From positions 25,853,395 to 25,917,394 of the forward strand of contig JARZZO010000002.1 of assembly GCA_030544215.1 (NCBI GenBank): a DNA stretch of 64,000 nucleotides, in the 5' to 3' direction. Source of the DNA: Zantedeschia hybrid cultivar (lineage: Eukaryota > Streptophyta > Magnoliopsida > Alismatales > Araceae). The translations under genes and the position numbers were made by a program. Positions 24,616 to 34,200 of the stretch are shown in pieces. How positions within the stretch are numbered: position 1 is the first letter of the stretch; every line of letters starts with the position of its first letter. The notes below the pieces were generated by a model that saw only the letters and a program-made list of their open reading frames with translations, did not search any database and was not told where the DNA came from.

Positions 24616-24791
24616 AGACAAATAACCATATTATACAAGATGCAAATTCTCCAATTATTATAAAAACATTAAATGATCAGACTTTTGTCTCCAACAACAA
24701 AATATCAGTGCACTACGGATACAAAGAGACCGGAAGCATGCAGTAGTAACCAACTCATTTAAAGGCAGCAGGGAAGAGCCCACATTTCATC

Positions 24792-25988
24792 TCACTTGAT
24801 GAACTCCATAATCCATGAGTTGAAAGCGGTGCAGGCTTTCCTGAACCCGGAGAAGCCGGCCTCCTTGGCCAGCCGCTCGAAGTCGGACTCGGTCCTCTCT
24901 TTGCCGCCTGGGTTGTGGGCAAGCATGATGAGGTCGACGTGGAACAGGCCCTGAGCCTCCTTGGTCGTCTCCGGCGCCACCGGCAGGATGCCTTCCACGA
25001 CGATGACCTTGCCCGCCTCCGGGAGAGCCTTCCAGTAGTTCTTCAGCACCTTCAGGCAGTGCTCGTCGCTCCAGTCGTGAAGGATCCACTACAACGAATT
25101 TTATTAGATTAAACTCATATTTGAAATTTTTTGAAGAAAAAAATGGAGACGATTGGGGCAGTAAAGAGGATGCAATATATGTGGACCACTCACCTTCATG
25201 AAGATGGCGTACGTCTCCACTGGGAACACTCTCGAACATGTCTCCTCCGACGTGCTCCACTCCTGCACAAGCAAAAATGTCACATTTTACTCTTCCTCGT
25301 CACTCGTCGGCTCCAGGCCAAACGCGATTGAGTGAGAGAAGGAAAATGCCGAAACGACCCCGCCGCACAGCGAGAGAGTCTCTGCCGACATTGGATGAGG
25401 CTTCGGATTGCCTCCTTTCACTTCGCTTGCCCTCGATCTGATCCCCTTCGACGCTCCATTCCCACAAAAATCTAAAGGAACCAACAGAAGAAATGGAAGA
25501 CGACGCCGAGGGAACCCCTGCTCCGGCGCGTCTGCTCTTGGCATACCTGGCCAGGAAGGTGCGTCGGCAATGACGTGGACCAGGTCGAAGTTGATGCCCT
25601 TGATGGTGGGGTGCTTGGAGACGATCATGTTGAGGGTGGCGCCGACCCCGCCGCCCACGTCCACCAGGACGTTGATCCCATCGAATCCCTCGTACAACTC
25701 CAGCATCTTCTTCAAGGTGATGGTGGAGTGGTTGGACATGCCGGCGTTGAACACCTTGTTGAAACGGGAGTCCGTCCCGTGGTACTCGAACGCCGTCATC
25801 TCGTAAGCCTTGTTGAAGGGGATCCCACCGTCCAAAACCGCGTCCTTCAAGTAGTACCTGCAACACACACGAAACTACAAGCCATCAACAAAGTGAGATA
25901 TGCTAGAAGCAGGAAGACGAAGAACCGAACGTGTGTTTTGGCCCGTTTAGGTGTTTCTAAAACGTACCAGCTCTCCATGAGGACCTTG
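24792..25988 (-). pseudogene. Caffeic acid O-methyltransferase-like pseudogene (exon 1 truncated)
   Basis: Family enzymes transfer methyl from S-adenosylmethionine to phenolic hydroxyls in lignin and phenylpropanoid synthesis. Exons on the minus strand: end of exon 1 at 25968-25988 (KVLMESW), exon 2 at 25547-25857, exon 3 at 25194-25262, exon 4 at 24792-25088 ending in TGA. All introns have GT-AG ends. Exon 2 carries the SAM-binding block LVDVGGGVGATLNMI; exon 4 starts WILHDWSDEHC with the catalytic-type His and has MLAHNPGGKER. Defects: a copia LTR replaces everything upstream of KVLMESW, and exon 3 is 69 nt, two short of what keeps frame (GACGTACGCC where GACGCGTACGCC is expected), shifting the reading frame before exon 4. 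Exons are GC-rich compared with the surroundings. Confidence 0.88.
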
Positions 25989-26067
25989 TGTTAGGGATTT
26001 TCGGAATATCTGAAGCGGAAGCCATCCCTAACGCAGAAGAAGACGATGCCGGAGTCGATCCCCACGC
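25518..26067. repeat. 550-bp direct repeat flanking the Tat element, left copy
   Basis: Covers COMT intron 2 (part), exon 2, intron 1, the exon 1 end and the first 79 bp of the copia LTR. It is repeated at 44156-44705; the only difference I noticed is GAAGCGG/GAGCGG-region A versus G at 26012/44650. It ends at CCCCACGC, after which Tat leader sequence starts. Confidence 0.95.
25989..26067 (-). repeat. Fragment of copia LTR
   Basis: TGTTAGGGATTTTCGGAATA onward is identical, apart from one base, to the start of the complete LTR at 44627-45015, and sits at the same base of COMT exon 1. It is cut after 79 bp by the Tat sequence. Confidence 0.9.
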
Positions 26068-26136
26068 TGTTATTTTCCAGGTTTTCTCTGCTGTTTGCAT
26101 CTGTTCTCTGCGAAAGAATTAAGTTCTGTTATGAAT

Positions 26137-26158
26137 AGCGTCGACTATCATCGACGCG
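26137..26158. promoter_or_regulatory. CGTC-N10-GACG dyad in the Tat leader
   Basis: AGCGTC, 10 bases, GACGCG, within longer arms GAATAGCGTC / GACGCGATTC. It lies about 500 bp upstream of the gag ATG and has the same spacing as the clusters further right. Confidence 0.75.
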
Positions 26159-26656
26159 ATTCAGACAGTTTCTTAATTATTTTTCAGTTTCCAGATTTCT
26201 ATGTTGAGTGCTAGCTACACATTACTCTATTAAGCATTAGAGGCCATCCAGGTCGCAGGGCATACGCATTGAGGCTAAAACCCTCCTTTTCTTAGGAACA
26301 CATTACTCGACGTTAGCAACTCTCTCTGATTGGGTTGGTCCCTTGATCAGACTAGAGAAGTTGACGTTGAGACCTCCATAAGTCCCCAAAATCAAGGTAT
26401 TCCTCCTTGATCATCGGGCTGGTTGTACCAATTGAAGTCCCGGCTAGATTCTGAGAGCGTTGTGAGAGAAAAAAAAAATCTTAGAGAATAACGGTGGAAA
26501 TCAAACTGAAACTAGGATCCTTCCCTGAGCGAAATTGTGGTTTAATCCAATTCAAATAATTCAACAAAGAATCCTGAAATCACGTTAAGCATCCACTTGT
26601 TTGATTAATCTCTGCACAACTTGTTGATTAATTTTTTGAAAAGAGAATCTAATATA

Positions 26657-29600
26657 ATGTTGCTGCGATCAGGCAGAGATTTGAGTATGGCCCAAGACGC
26701 CATTATCAACTACGAGGGAGATGCTAATGCCCCTCGCAATTCTGATTTCAACTACGAGAACGGGAGAGATGCTGATGCCTCTCGTAATTCTGTCCCCATT
26801 CCAGTTCGACATGACGGGAATGTCCGAACTCCTCTTTTTAATCCGCACGATCAATATCATGATCTTCCTCCGCATGAATATGCGATTCCTAATCCTGACT
26901 TTGAGGGGGACATGAATCAGCATGATCCCTCATCCTCCGATCCTATGGATCTTGTCAATGCTCTGGGAGTTCTTTCCTCCCGACTGGACCCTCAGCAGTT
27001 CGAGGCGATCCAGTCTATCTTGAAGGGGAAGGCACCCATGCAGCCTGCCGAGCCGAACCCTGTGGCTCCCCCCGTTGTTCCTCAACAACCTCCTCCTCCT
27101 CCTTATATCCAACAGGCCATGGAAGGCCTTCATCTTACTTCTCGGCCAACTGGGCCACAACTTTCGTCGTCCAGGCAACCGGCTAGACCGCAGACGCCCG
27201 TTTATCAAAATGCCCTCGGGCATGGCGGAAGCTCTGCCGGGCCTCATCCTTATTACCCTCCTTGCCCAACGTACTCTAGGCAGCAGGCCTATCAGGTACT
27301 TCCTCCTCCTCCTCCTGCCCAGGCAGATCTGACCACGCAGACGTTGCTGGCCAAGATGGAGCGCATGGACGAGCAGTTCAACAATCTTCAGAAAATGATG
27401 GGGGTTAAAGCTGTGCCAGAAATCAATTTGCCGAGCCTGCCAGTGTTTCATCTGCCACCCTCTGAAATGCCAGTGTATCGAAAGTATAACGGTACTGGTA
27501 ACCCCTTCACGCACCTGAAGGAGTTCATGTACGAATCCTCTTTCTGGCAGAATGATAAGAGGTCATTGGCTTTCTTGTTCAGGAGATCCCTAGAGGGACC
27601 AGCCCTCGAGTGGTTCTTTTCTCTGGAACCCTCCGAAGTAGAGGATTACGGTATCGTTTCACGCAAATTTATCCAACGATACCAGGACAGAGTTGCACCC
27701 TCCTTGTCTATCACGGATCTTATTGCAGAAAAGATGAAACCGGACGAGGAGTTTGTCAGTTTTGCTGACAGGTGGCGGGGCCTGGCTGAAAAAGTGAAAG
27801 ATCACTTGTCCGAATCCGAACAAGTGAAAATGTTGATTTCCAACGCCACGCCCCAGTTCAAGCTAGTCCTCTCCTTGAACAACTTGACGAACATGGCAGA
27901 GCTCTATGAAAGGGCACGGTACTGCCAGAATGCTTTCAAGGACGCTACGTTCTCTAGCGTCTTTGATCCTCACAGACCTAACAGGTCTCCACCTCGGAAG
28001 CCTGCAGTGCCAAATTCTCCTAGCTCAGGTCCAACTACTGAGGGCACGCTCTCTCACGAGCAGGTCAGTACCATGAACAATAATTCGCCCCAGTTTGTAA
28101 GGAATCAGCAGTACCAGAGGCCACCACAGCCAAGCCAGCAGGGGTACAGGCAACAGCAGAACCCCCATTACCAACAGCAGTACCAGCGGCCCCAGCAGCC
28201 GAGTCAGCAACAGCCACAGCAACAGCCGCAACGGCAACAGCAGTATCAGCAGCCACATCAGCAGCAACAGCAACAGCCACAGTACCAGCCGCGTGCACCG
28301 CCGGCGTACCACAATGTCCCTCCTCCTGGTGACTACAACCAACAAAGGAGACCTCCAGGCCCGAAAAGGGCAGAGTACCCGGCCCTCCCAGAATCCTTGG
28401 CGGATATTTTCAGCGCTTTAATGGCGGCCAATGCCTTGGCTTTGCCAAGGGAGAAGGCCGTCTGGCCTCAAAACGCCGATACGTCTAGGTATTGCTACTT
28501 CCACAGACAACCTGGGCATACCATTGACACCTGCTTCCAATTCAGAGATTATATCCATGATCTCAATGAGCAGGGCGGCATTGACTGGGAGGAAATGAAG
28601 AAGTACATAACAGCCCTGAAGGCGAGGAGACCGCAGCAGCAGCAGCAGCAAGCAAGACCACCGGCACAGGCAGTAGCACCACCCAACATGGGAATAGTGC
28701 AGAATCCACTCCCGGAGCATCAGAACCAAAACCAGGTTGCTCCCATTCTGACGAACAGCCAGTCTGAGGCTGGTCGTGGGCAGCAGTGGAGAGTAGAGGA
28801 CTCTTCCTCTCTTTGTTCAACGGGTCACGTTCAAAGTACCGCAGAGCGACCACCACGCCGCACCATCCACATACCAAGGCCACAACCCGTTACCATTACC
28901 CCCATACCCACACCTACATACCACTCGCCCACACCCAATAACCCATTACCGCTACCCACCTTCCTTAGACCCATTACGCCCCGCACCACTACGCCTCCAT
29001 CATATAACCCCCCGCAAACCAACAACGCGCCCCTCCTACCATCTAGGCCGCTATTACGCATACCATTTCCTACTTCACCCGCTACCACTACCGCCTATCC
29101 AGATATGCCTTTACCATCTAGACCGCTATTACGCGTACCATTCCCCACTTCGCCAACCACTTACTCATCCACTATCCAACCCTCTAGGCCTTTAATCCGC
29201 ACCGCGCCATCACCACCTAGCCCTACGCCTAGCCCTACGCCATCACCTACCTACCAACCCTCTACGCCATCCGCACCATCCAACTCTGCGGTACTTAAGG
29301 TGTCACCCGGATCCTCCACGGTTGAGGAACACGCGCTCCGGAGTGGAAGGATTTTCAACAAGGTCTTTCCTCAGTCCACAGTCAGAGACGGCCCATCACA
29401 GCCGACTGAGGAAGCCCACAATGAAGAGAGTGCACCAGGCACTCAATACGACCTGTTGAAACACCTGGATCAGACACCGGCACGGATTACTATACTCGAA
29501 CTGATCAAAAGATCCAAAAGTCACCAAGAAGCTCTGATGGAATATCTGCAGAAGGTGATGGTCAATGAAGACGTGCCGGTAAAGAAGATTGCAGCACTAC

Positions 29601-30727
29601 TAGTTCCTCAGGGGGATCAGCCCTCTATAACATTTCATACATCGGAACTAGCACCGCCAGCAGCCAGAAGCATGGCTCTGAGTATCACGGTCAACATCTG
29701 TAAGAAGGCCGTGGATGCATGCCTGGTCGACACAGGGGCTTCGATCAATGTTTTACCTCCGAAGACCCTGGGGTTATGCGGTGTGCCCAAAGAGAAATGG
29801 CTGCCCAGCCCCATATCAGTAACAGCATATGACAATTCTACCCGTTCCCCTCTGGGAATGGTTTATTTAAAAGTGGAGCTGGGCCCTGTAAGTCATGCAG
29901 AGGTTGAATTTCACATCTTGGAAATCGACCCTTCCATAAATGCCATTTTAGGTCGTCCTTATATTAAAACTCTCGAGGCGATTCCTTCTACGAATCATCA
30001 ATGCCTCAAATTTCCTTACAAAGGACGAATAATTAAAGTAACGAGCATGCCGATCCTTGCTGCTGCTCATTCCTTGAACATCAAATCTGCTGTCTTACCT
30101 GGCCGACAACCTTTTCTGTCGGTATTACAGGTCTACCGCCCAGTGGCTGATCCTCTGAAAGCCGCCACTATTTCTCCATATCCGTTAGATGCTATCAAGA
30201 GGGGGAAGTGCATGAGTACCCCAGGATGGAGGATTATGATGAAGAACGGCTACAAGCCTGGGAAAGGTCTGGGCACTCAGTTGCAAGGCAGGACCACTCC
30301 TGTCAGAAATCATCGAGCAGCACCTGGAAGTGGTCTGGGCTATAGGCCCATAAAACTGAAGCAAGATCCGGTTCAGAAAGCAGAGATCAAAGAAGGCCCG
30401 AAAATCTGGGAGGCAATGTCTACGCCACCTAAAGAAGGCCGAGATCCCTTAACATGGACCCTGTGTACGCACTTTGCAAAAGGGCCCATACTCAGCTATG
30501 ATAATACGGTAGTCATTACTTCCTGTTTTGACTTCTATGATATATATGGGAGGGACTTGGCCAGACATTGCTCTGAATTACTTACGTACCAATCCTTGGA
30601 GGCTCTGCGGCCTATGAAAAGGAGGAAATTTTATGATCCTGAATGTGAATGGTACAGGTGGTTCGACCTCAGAGACCTGTATATTGCACTGAACAGACTA
30701 TTCTTGGATCGTGCAGAACCTAAGTAG
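26657..30727 (+). CDS. gag-pro: Tat Gag-protease polyprotein
   Basis: I start at the first ATG (26657, MLLRSGRDLS); the frame is open upstream without ATG. About 1,356 residues. Residues about 270-425 are a retrotransposon gag domain (NPFTHLKEF..., LEGPALEWFFSL, YARYC-like end). About 480-565 is glutamine-rich. Near 612-626 is a Cys/His knuckle (CYFHRQPGHTIDTC). Then a long Pro/Thr/Ser-rich linker precedes an aspartic protease with DTGASINVLP (Asp at about 1025) and AILGRPY. A G-patch-like segment (GWRIMMKNGYKPGKGLG) follows near 1195. Gag forms the particle, and the protease would cut the polyprotein. The frame ends at TAG (AAG TAG CCG) and stays open beyond it to 31273. Confidence 0.9.
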   Translation: MLLRSGRDLSMAQDAIINYEGDANAPRNSDFNYENGRDADASRNSVPIPVRHDGNVRTPLFNPHDQYHDLPPHEYAIPNPDFEGDMNQHDPSSSDPMDLVNALGVLSSRLDPQQFEAIQSILKGKAPMQPAEPNPVAPPVVPQQPPPPPYIQQAMEGLHLTSRPTGPQLSSSRQPARPQTPVYQNALGHGGSSAGPHPYYPPCPTYSRQQAYQVLPPPPPAQADLTTQTLLAKMERMDEQFNNLQKMMGVKAVPEINLPSLPVFHLPPSEMPVYRKYNGTGNPFTHLKEFMYESSFWQNDKRSLAFLFRRSLEGPALEWFFSLEPSEVEDYGIVSRKFIQRYQDRVAPSLSITDLIAEKMKPDEEFVSFADRWRGLAEKVKDHLSESEQVKMLISNATPQFKLVLSLNNLTNMAELYERARYCQNAFKDATFSSVFDPHRPNRSPPRKPAVPNSPSSGPTTEGTLSHEQVSTMNNNSPQFVRNQQYQRPPQPSQQGYRQQQNPHYQQQYQRPQQPSQQQPQQQPQRQQQYQQPHQQQQQQPQYQPRAPPAYHNVPPPGDYNQQRRPPGPKRAEYPALPESLADIFSALMAANALALPREKAVWPQNADTSRYCYFHRQPGHTIDTCFQFRDYIHDLNEQGGIDWEEMKKYITALKARRPQQQQQQARPPAQAVAPPNMGIVQNPLPEHQNQNQVAPILTNSQSEAGRGQQWRVEDSSSLCSTGHVQSTAERPPRRTIHIPRPQPVTITPIPTPTYHSPTPNNPLPLPTFLRPITPRTTTPPSYNPPQTNNAPLLPSRPLLRIPFPTSPATTTAYPDMPLPSRPLLRVPFPTSPTTYSSTIQPSRPLIRTAPSPPSPTPSPTPSPTYQPSTPSAPSNSAVLKVSPGSSTVEEHALRSGRIFNKVFPQSTVRDGPSQPTEEAHNEESAPGTQYDLLKHLDQTPARITILELIKRSKSHQEALMEYLQKVMVNEDVPVKKIAALLVPQGDQPSITFHTSELAPPAARSMALSITVNICKKAVDACLVDTGASINVLPPKTLGLCGVPKEKWLPSPISVTAYDNSTRSPLGMVYLKVELGPVSHAEVEFHILEIDPSINAILGRPYIKTLEAIPSTNHQCLKFPYKGRIIKVTSMPILAAAHSLNIKSAVLPGRQPFLSVLQVYRPVADPLKAATISPYPLDAIKRGKCMSTPGWRIMMKNGYKPGKGLGTQLQGRTTPVRNHRAAPGSGLGYRPIKLKQDPVQKAEIKEGPKIWEAMSTPPKEGRDPLTWTLCTHFAKGPILSYDNTVVITSCFDFYDIYGRDLARHCSELLTYQSLEALRPMKRRKFYDPECEWYRWFDLRDLYIALNRLFLDRAEPK

Positions 30728-31276
30728 CCGCCGCAGATTGATGAACTAATTGAAAGCCCTGGTGCTATATTTGACAAGCGGATACTGCTGTCCGAAGAAA
30801 CCGATGAAGGGGAGCCAGATGACCCCTATGAAGCTGGTTACACAACAGATCTGCTCTGGAGGGGGACATATCCTTCACATGTCTTCATGCTCCATACTCT
30901 TTTCCGTACACTGCTCTTGACCCCGACTTGGTCGCGGGTCATAATTGAAGATATTCCACGGGCTCCGCCCGTCATGATTACTCTGTCCCCTCGGGACATT
31001 ATACCACAACCTCCTCTCGATCTGGAGAGGTTGTATGATCTGATCTGGGACATATTACTATATGATCCCCCTAATCCTCTGGCCTTGGTGCCACTTCCTC
31101 CGTCTGATTCTCCTCCCATTTATATTCATTCTTGCTTTATGTTTAATTCTTTCATTTTGCAAAAAAAAACGCCAATTTGGCAACAAATTCTTCCCAAATC
31201 TTCATTGAGGAAACATCTTACTTGTCCGATTACACCCCGCCGCGCGGGTCCTTCGGTCAAGATTCTCTCCTAGATC
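30728..31276 (+). other. Gag-to-pol link: open read-through frame and A9 slippery run
   Basis: After the TAG at 30725 the gag frame stays open until 31271-31273 (PPQIDELIESPGA... LLWRGTYPSH), so the stop may be a CAG-to-TAG mutation or a leaky stop. The pol frame opens after a stop at 31144 and lacks an ATG. The two frames overlap at 31147-31273. Within the overlap CAA AAA AAA ACG (31160-31171) offers an A-AAA-AAA heptamer, and a -1 shift there enters the pol frame. Confidence 0.6.
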
Positions 31277-34200
31277 TACTCTGTCCCTCCCCTCGGGAGG
31301 ATTCTCTTGTATTTCCACTTGTACCTCAGGATTTTCATCCTGCTTCATCTTCGTTAGGTTATGATAGTGAAGTTAGTCAGTCTAGTCAGGTTAGGAAGTC
31401 TAGGAAGCCTAAGGGTAGGCAAATTCCAGATAGATACCTCCAGGACTTAGCTGATAAATGCTCTTCTTACTCTTTGATCCCTCAGCTTTTAGAAAATCCG
31501 ATTCAGATGCCAGAAGATTGCATGAATGATGAGTCAGTCAATGATGGGTATGGGGTGTATGAATTAGTACATGAAAAGGACCCCATTGAGGAAGATGACG
31601 AGGACGCGGCTGAGGCATATGCCAGTGGAGTAAAGAGATTTGATGAACCCTCAGCTGCCGTAGAAGAGCCCACCAAAGAAATTAATTTATGGACTGAAGA
31701 CGAACCTAAGGTTGTCCTCGTCAGTAAAAATCTTTCTTCAGAGGATGAGAAAGCAATGGTACAAGTACTCAAGGACTATAAGGACACTTTTGCCTGGAGT
31801 TATGAGGATATGCCGGGGTTAGACTCATCTTTGGTTGAACACAGGTTGACATTAAAGGACGGAGTTAGCCCTGTCAAACAAAAATTAAGGCGATTCCACC
31901 CACAAATGGCTCTAAAGATGAAGGAAGAGGTCGATAAGTTGCATAAAGCCAAATTTATTAGAGTTGTCCTTTATCCACAATGGGTGGCCAACATAGTCCC
32001 GGTTATGAAGAAAGACGGAAAGGTCAGGATTTGCATTGACTTCCGCGATTTGAACCGGGCGTGTCCTAAAGACGATTTTCCATTGCCTCATATTGATGTA
32101 CTCATCGATAATACCGCTGGCTATGAGACGTTATCATTTATGGACGGATTTTCAGGATATAATCAGATTAAGCTGGCAGAAGAGGATCAAGAGAAAACGT
32201 CATTCACTACACCTTGGGGAACATATTGTTATGTTGTCATGCCATTTGGATTAAAGAATGCTGGAGCCACCTATCAAAGGGCCATGATGGCAATATTTCA
32301 TGACATGATGCACATAGATCTGGAAGTGTATGTGGATGACTTATTAGTTAAATCGAAAACAAAGGCTGAGCATGCCAAAGTTTTGGCAAGAGTATTAGAA
32401 AGATCGAGAGAATATCAGTTAAAGATGAACCCCAAGAAATGTGTATTCGGGGTATCTTCAGGAAAATTGCTTGGATTTATCGTCAGTAAACGGGGAATTG
32501 AGATCGATCCTAACAAGGCGAAGGCTATTAGAGAAATGCCACCTCCTAAAAATTTGAAAGAGTTGAGAGGATTAATCGGGAGGTTGCAATTTATTCGCCG
32601 TTTTGTCTCTCAGCACTCACAAAGGTGTAAGCCTTTTTACGAGCTTACCAAGCCGGGAGTCAAATTCGATTGGGACGATAAGTGTCAGGAGGCGTTTGAT
32701 GGATTGAAGGACTATTTAGCAAGTCCTCCTATTTTGAGACCACCATCTCCAGGCAAATCATTGATACTTTACATTTCAGTCCTGGATGATGCAGTGGGGG
32801 CTGTCTTAGCACAAGAAGATGAAGAAGGAAAAGAGAGGGCAGCCTACTATCTCTCTAAACTTCTCAACCCCGCTGAACAGAGATATACGGCGATGGAGAA
32901 AACATGTGCAGCATTGGTCTGGGTTGTGCAGAAACTGAAGCATTATTTTCTGGCCCATGAAGTCCATCTCATCGCTAGGATGAATCCAATCAAATTTCTT
33001 CTGGAGAAATCTGTTCTTACTGATAGGTTAGCGCGATGGCAAAGCTTTCTATCTCAATTCGATATCACTTATATTCAACAGAAAGCGATCAAGGGCTATG
33101 CCATAGCAGAACATCTTGCTCATCATCCCCTTCCTCGATTTGATCCAGTCCGATCAGAGTTTCCGGATGAGGAACTGATGTCCGTAAATCAAATCAGAGA
33201 TGATATGTGGACTCTGCATTTTGACGGAGCTCTGAATTCTCATGGAAAAGGGATCGGTATCGTTCTGTTATCACCTGAAGGTATCACCATTCCACAAGCC
33301 TTTCAGCTTGATTTTCCAGTTACAAACAATATAGCTGAATACGAGGCACTCCTTGCTGGTCTCGAGGCTGCTCATTTCCATGGTGTTACTAAACTCAGGA
33401 TTGTAGGTGATAGCCAATTGATTCTTCGCCAAGTGCTGACCAAATATCGAACTCTCGATCCCAAACTCAAGCCTTATCAAGAACTGACTTCTGCTTATTC
33501 AAAGCTTTTCACGAAATTGATCTTTGTCCATGTCCCTAGGAATCAGAACATCTTAGCTGACGCTCTAGCTTCACTTGCATCTTCTCTTAATTTTCCAATC
33601 AGCAAACAATCTGAATCAATCATAGTTCATAGGCGTCTTTCACCCGCCGTGAAAGATCCTTCATTCCTTAGAACTAAGGAGAAGTTGCTGAAGAAAGTCA
33701 GAGACGGAGATATCATTGAGAAAAGAGAAATCATGTTAATGGAGCTGTTAGAAGAGATGGATGATGAACAGAAGCCATGGTATTATGAAATTGCAAAATA
33801 TTGTGAAGATCAATCATATCCTGAGGAAGCTACAACTGAAGAGAAGAGAGCTATCAGGAGAGTTTCTCAAAGATACACCCTAGTTGGGGGATCATTGTAC
33901 AAGAGAGGTTTTGATGGAGTTCTTCTGAGATGTCTAGACGAAAATGAGCTTTGGAAGGTTATGGAAGGAGCTCATAGTGGAGTTTGTGGTGGTCATGTCA
34001 ATGGACAGATGCTAGCAAAGAAGATCCTTAGACAAGGATTTTATTGGCCAACCATGGAAGAAGATTGCGTAGGATTTGTTCGTAGGTGTGCCAAGTGTCA
34101 ACTTCATGCCGACAAAATTCGTTCTCCTGCATCTTCACTCCATCCTGTTTCTTCCCCATGGCCTTTCTCCATGTGGGCTTTCGACATTATTGGACCTCTT

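Larger units (their letters stand above)
13415..24710. repeat. Large segmental duplication, copy A
   Basis: From AGCTCGAG at 13415 this segment matches 53029-64000 base for base over long runs, with scattered substitutions and a few indels. Copy A has about 330 bp (around 15970-16300) absent from copy B, a longer (AT)n at 22470-22503, and lacks a 24-bp piece present in B at about 55827-55850. The left breakpoint falls inside the hAT-like element. Copy A continues into the COMT pseudogene; copy B leaves the window. Confidence 0.97.

Noticed and set aside
25287..25868. 193-codon minus frame as a separate methyltransferase
   Set aside because: It is COMT exon 2 read on into intron 2; the splice donor CAG|GTATGCC ends the real exon at 25547.
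26068..26500. 5' LTR of the Tat element
   Set aside because: No similarity to the 3' LTR (42837-44155), no TGTAG start and no primer-binding site; it is leader sequence only.
28025..28345. Leu/Val-rich minus-strand frame (possible membrane protein)
   Set aside because: Antisense of the glutamine-rich Gag segment; CAG/CAA runs read backwards give Leu/Val codons.
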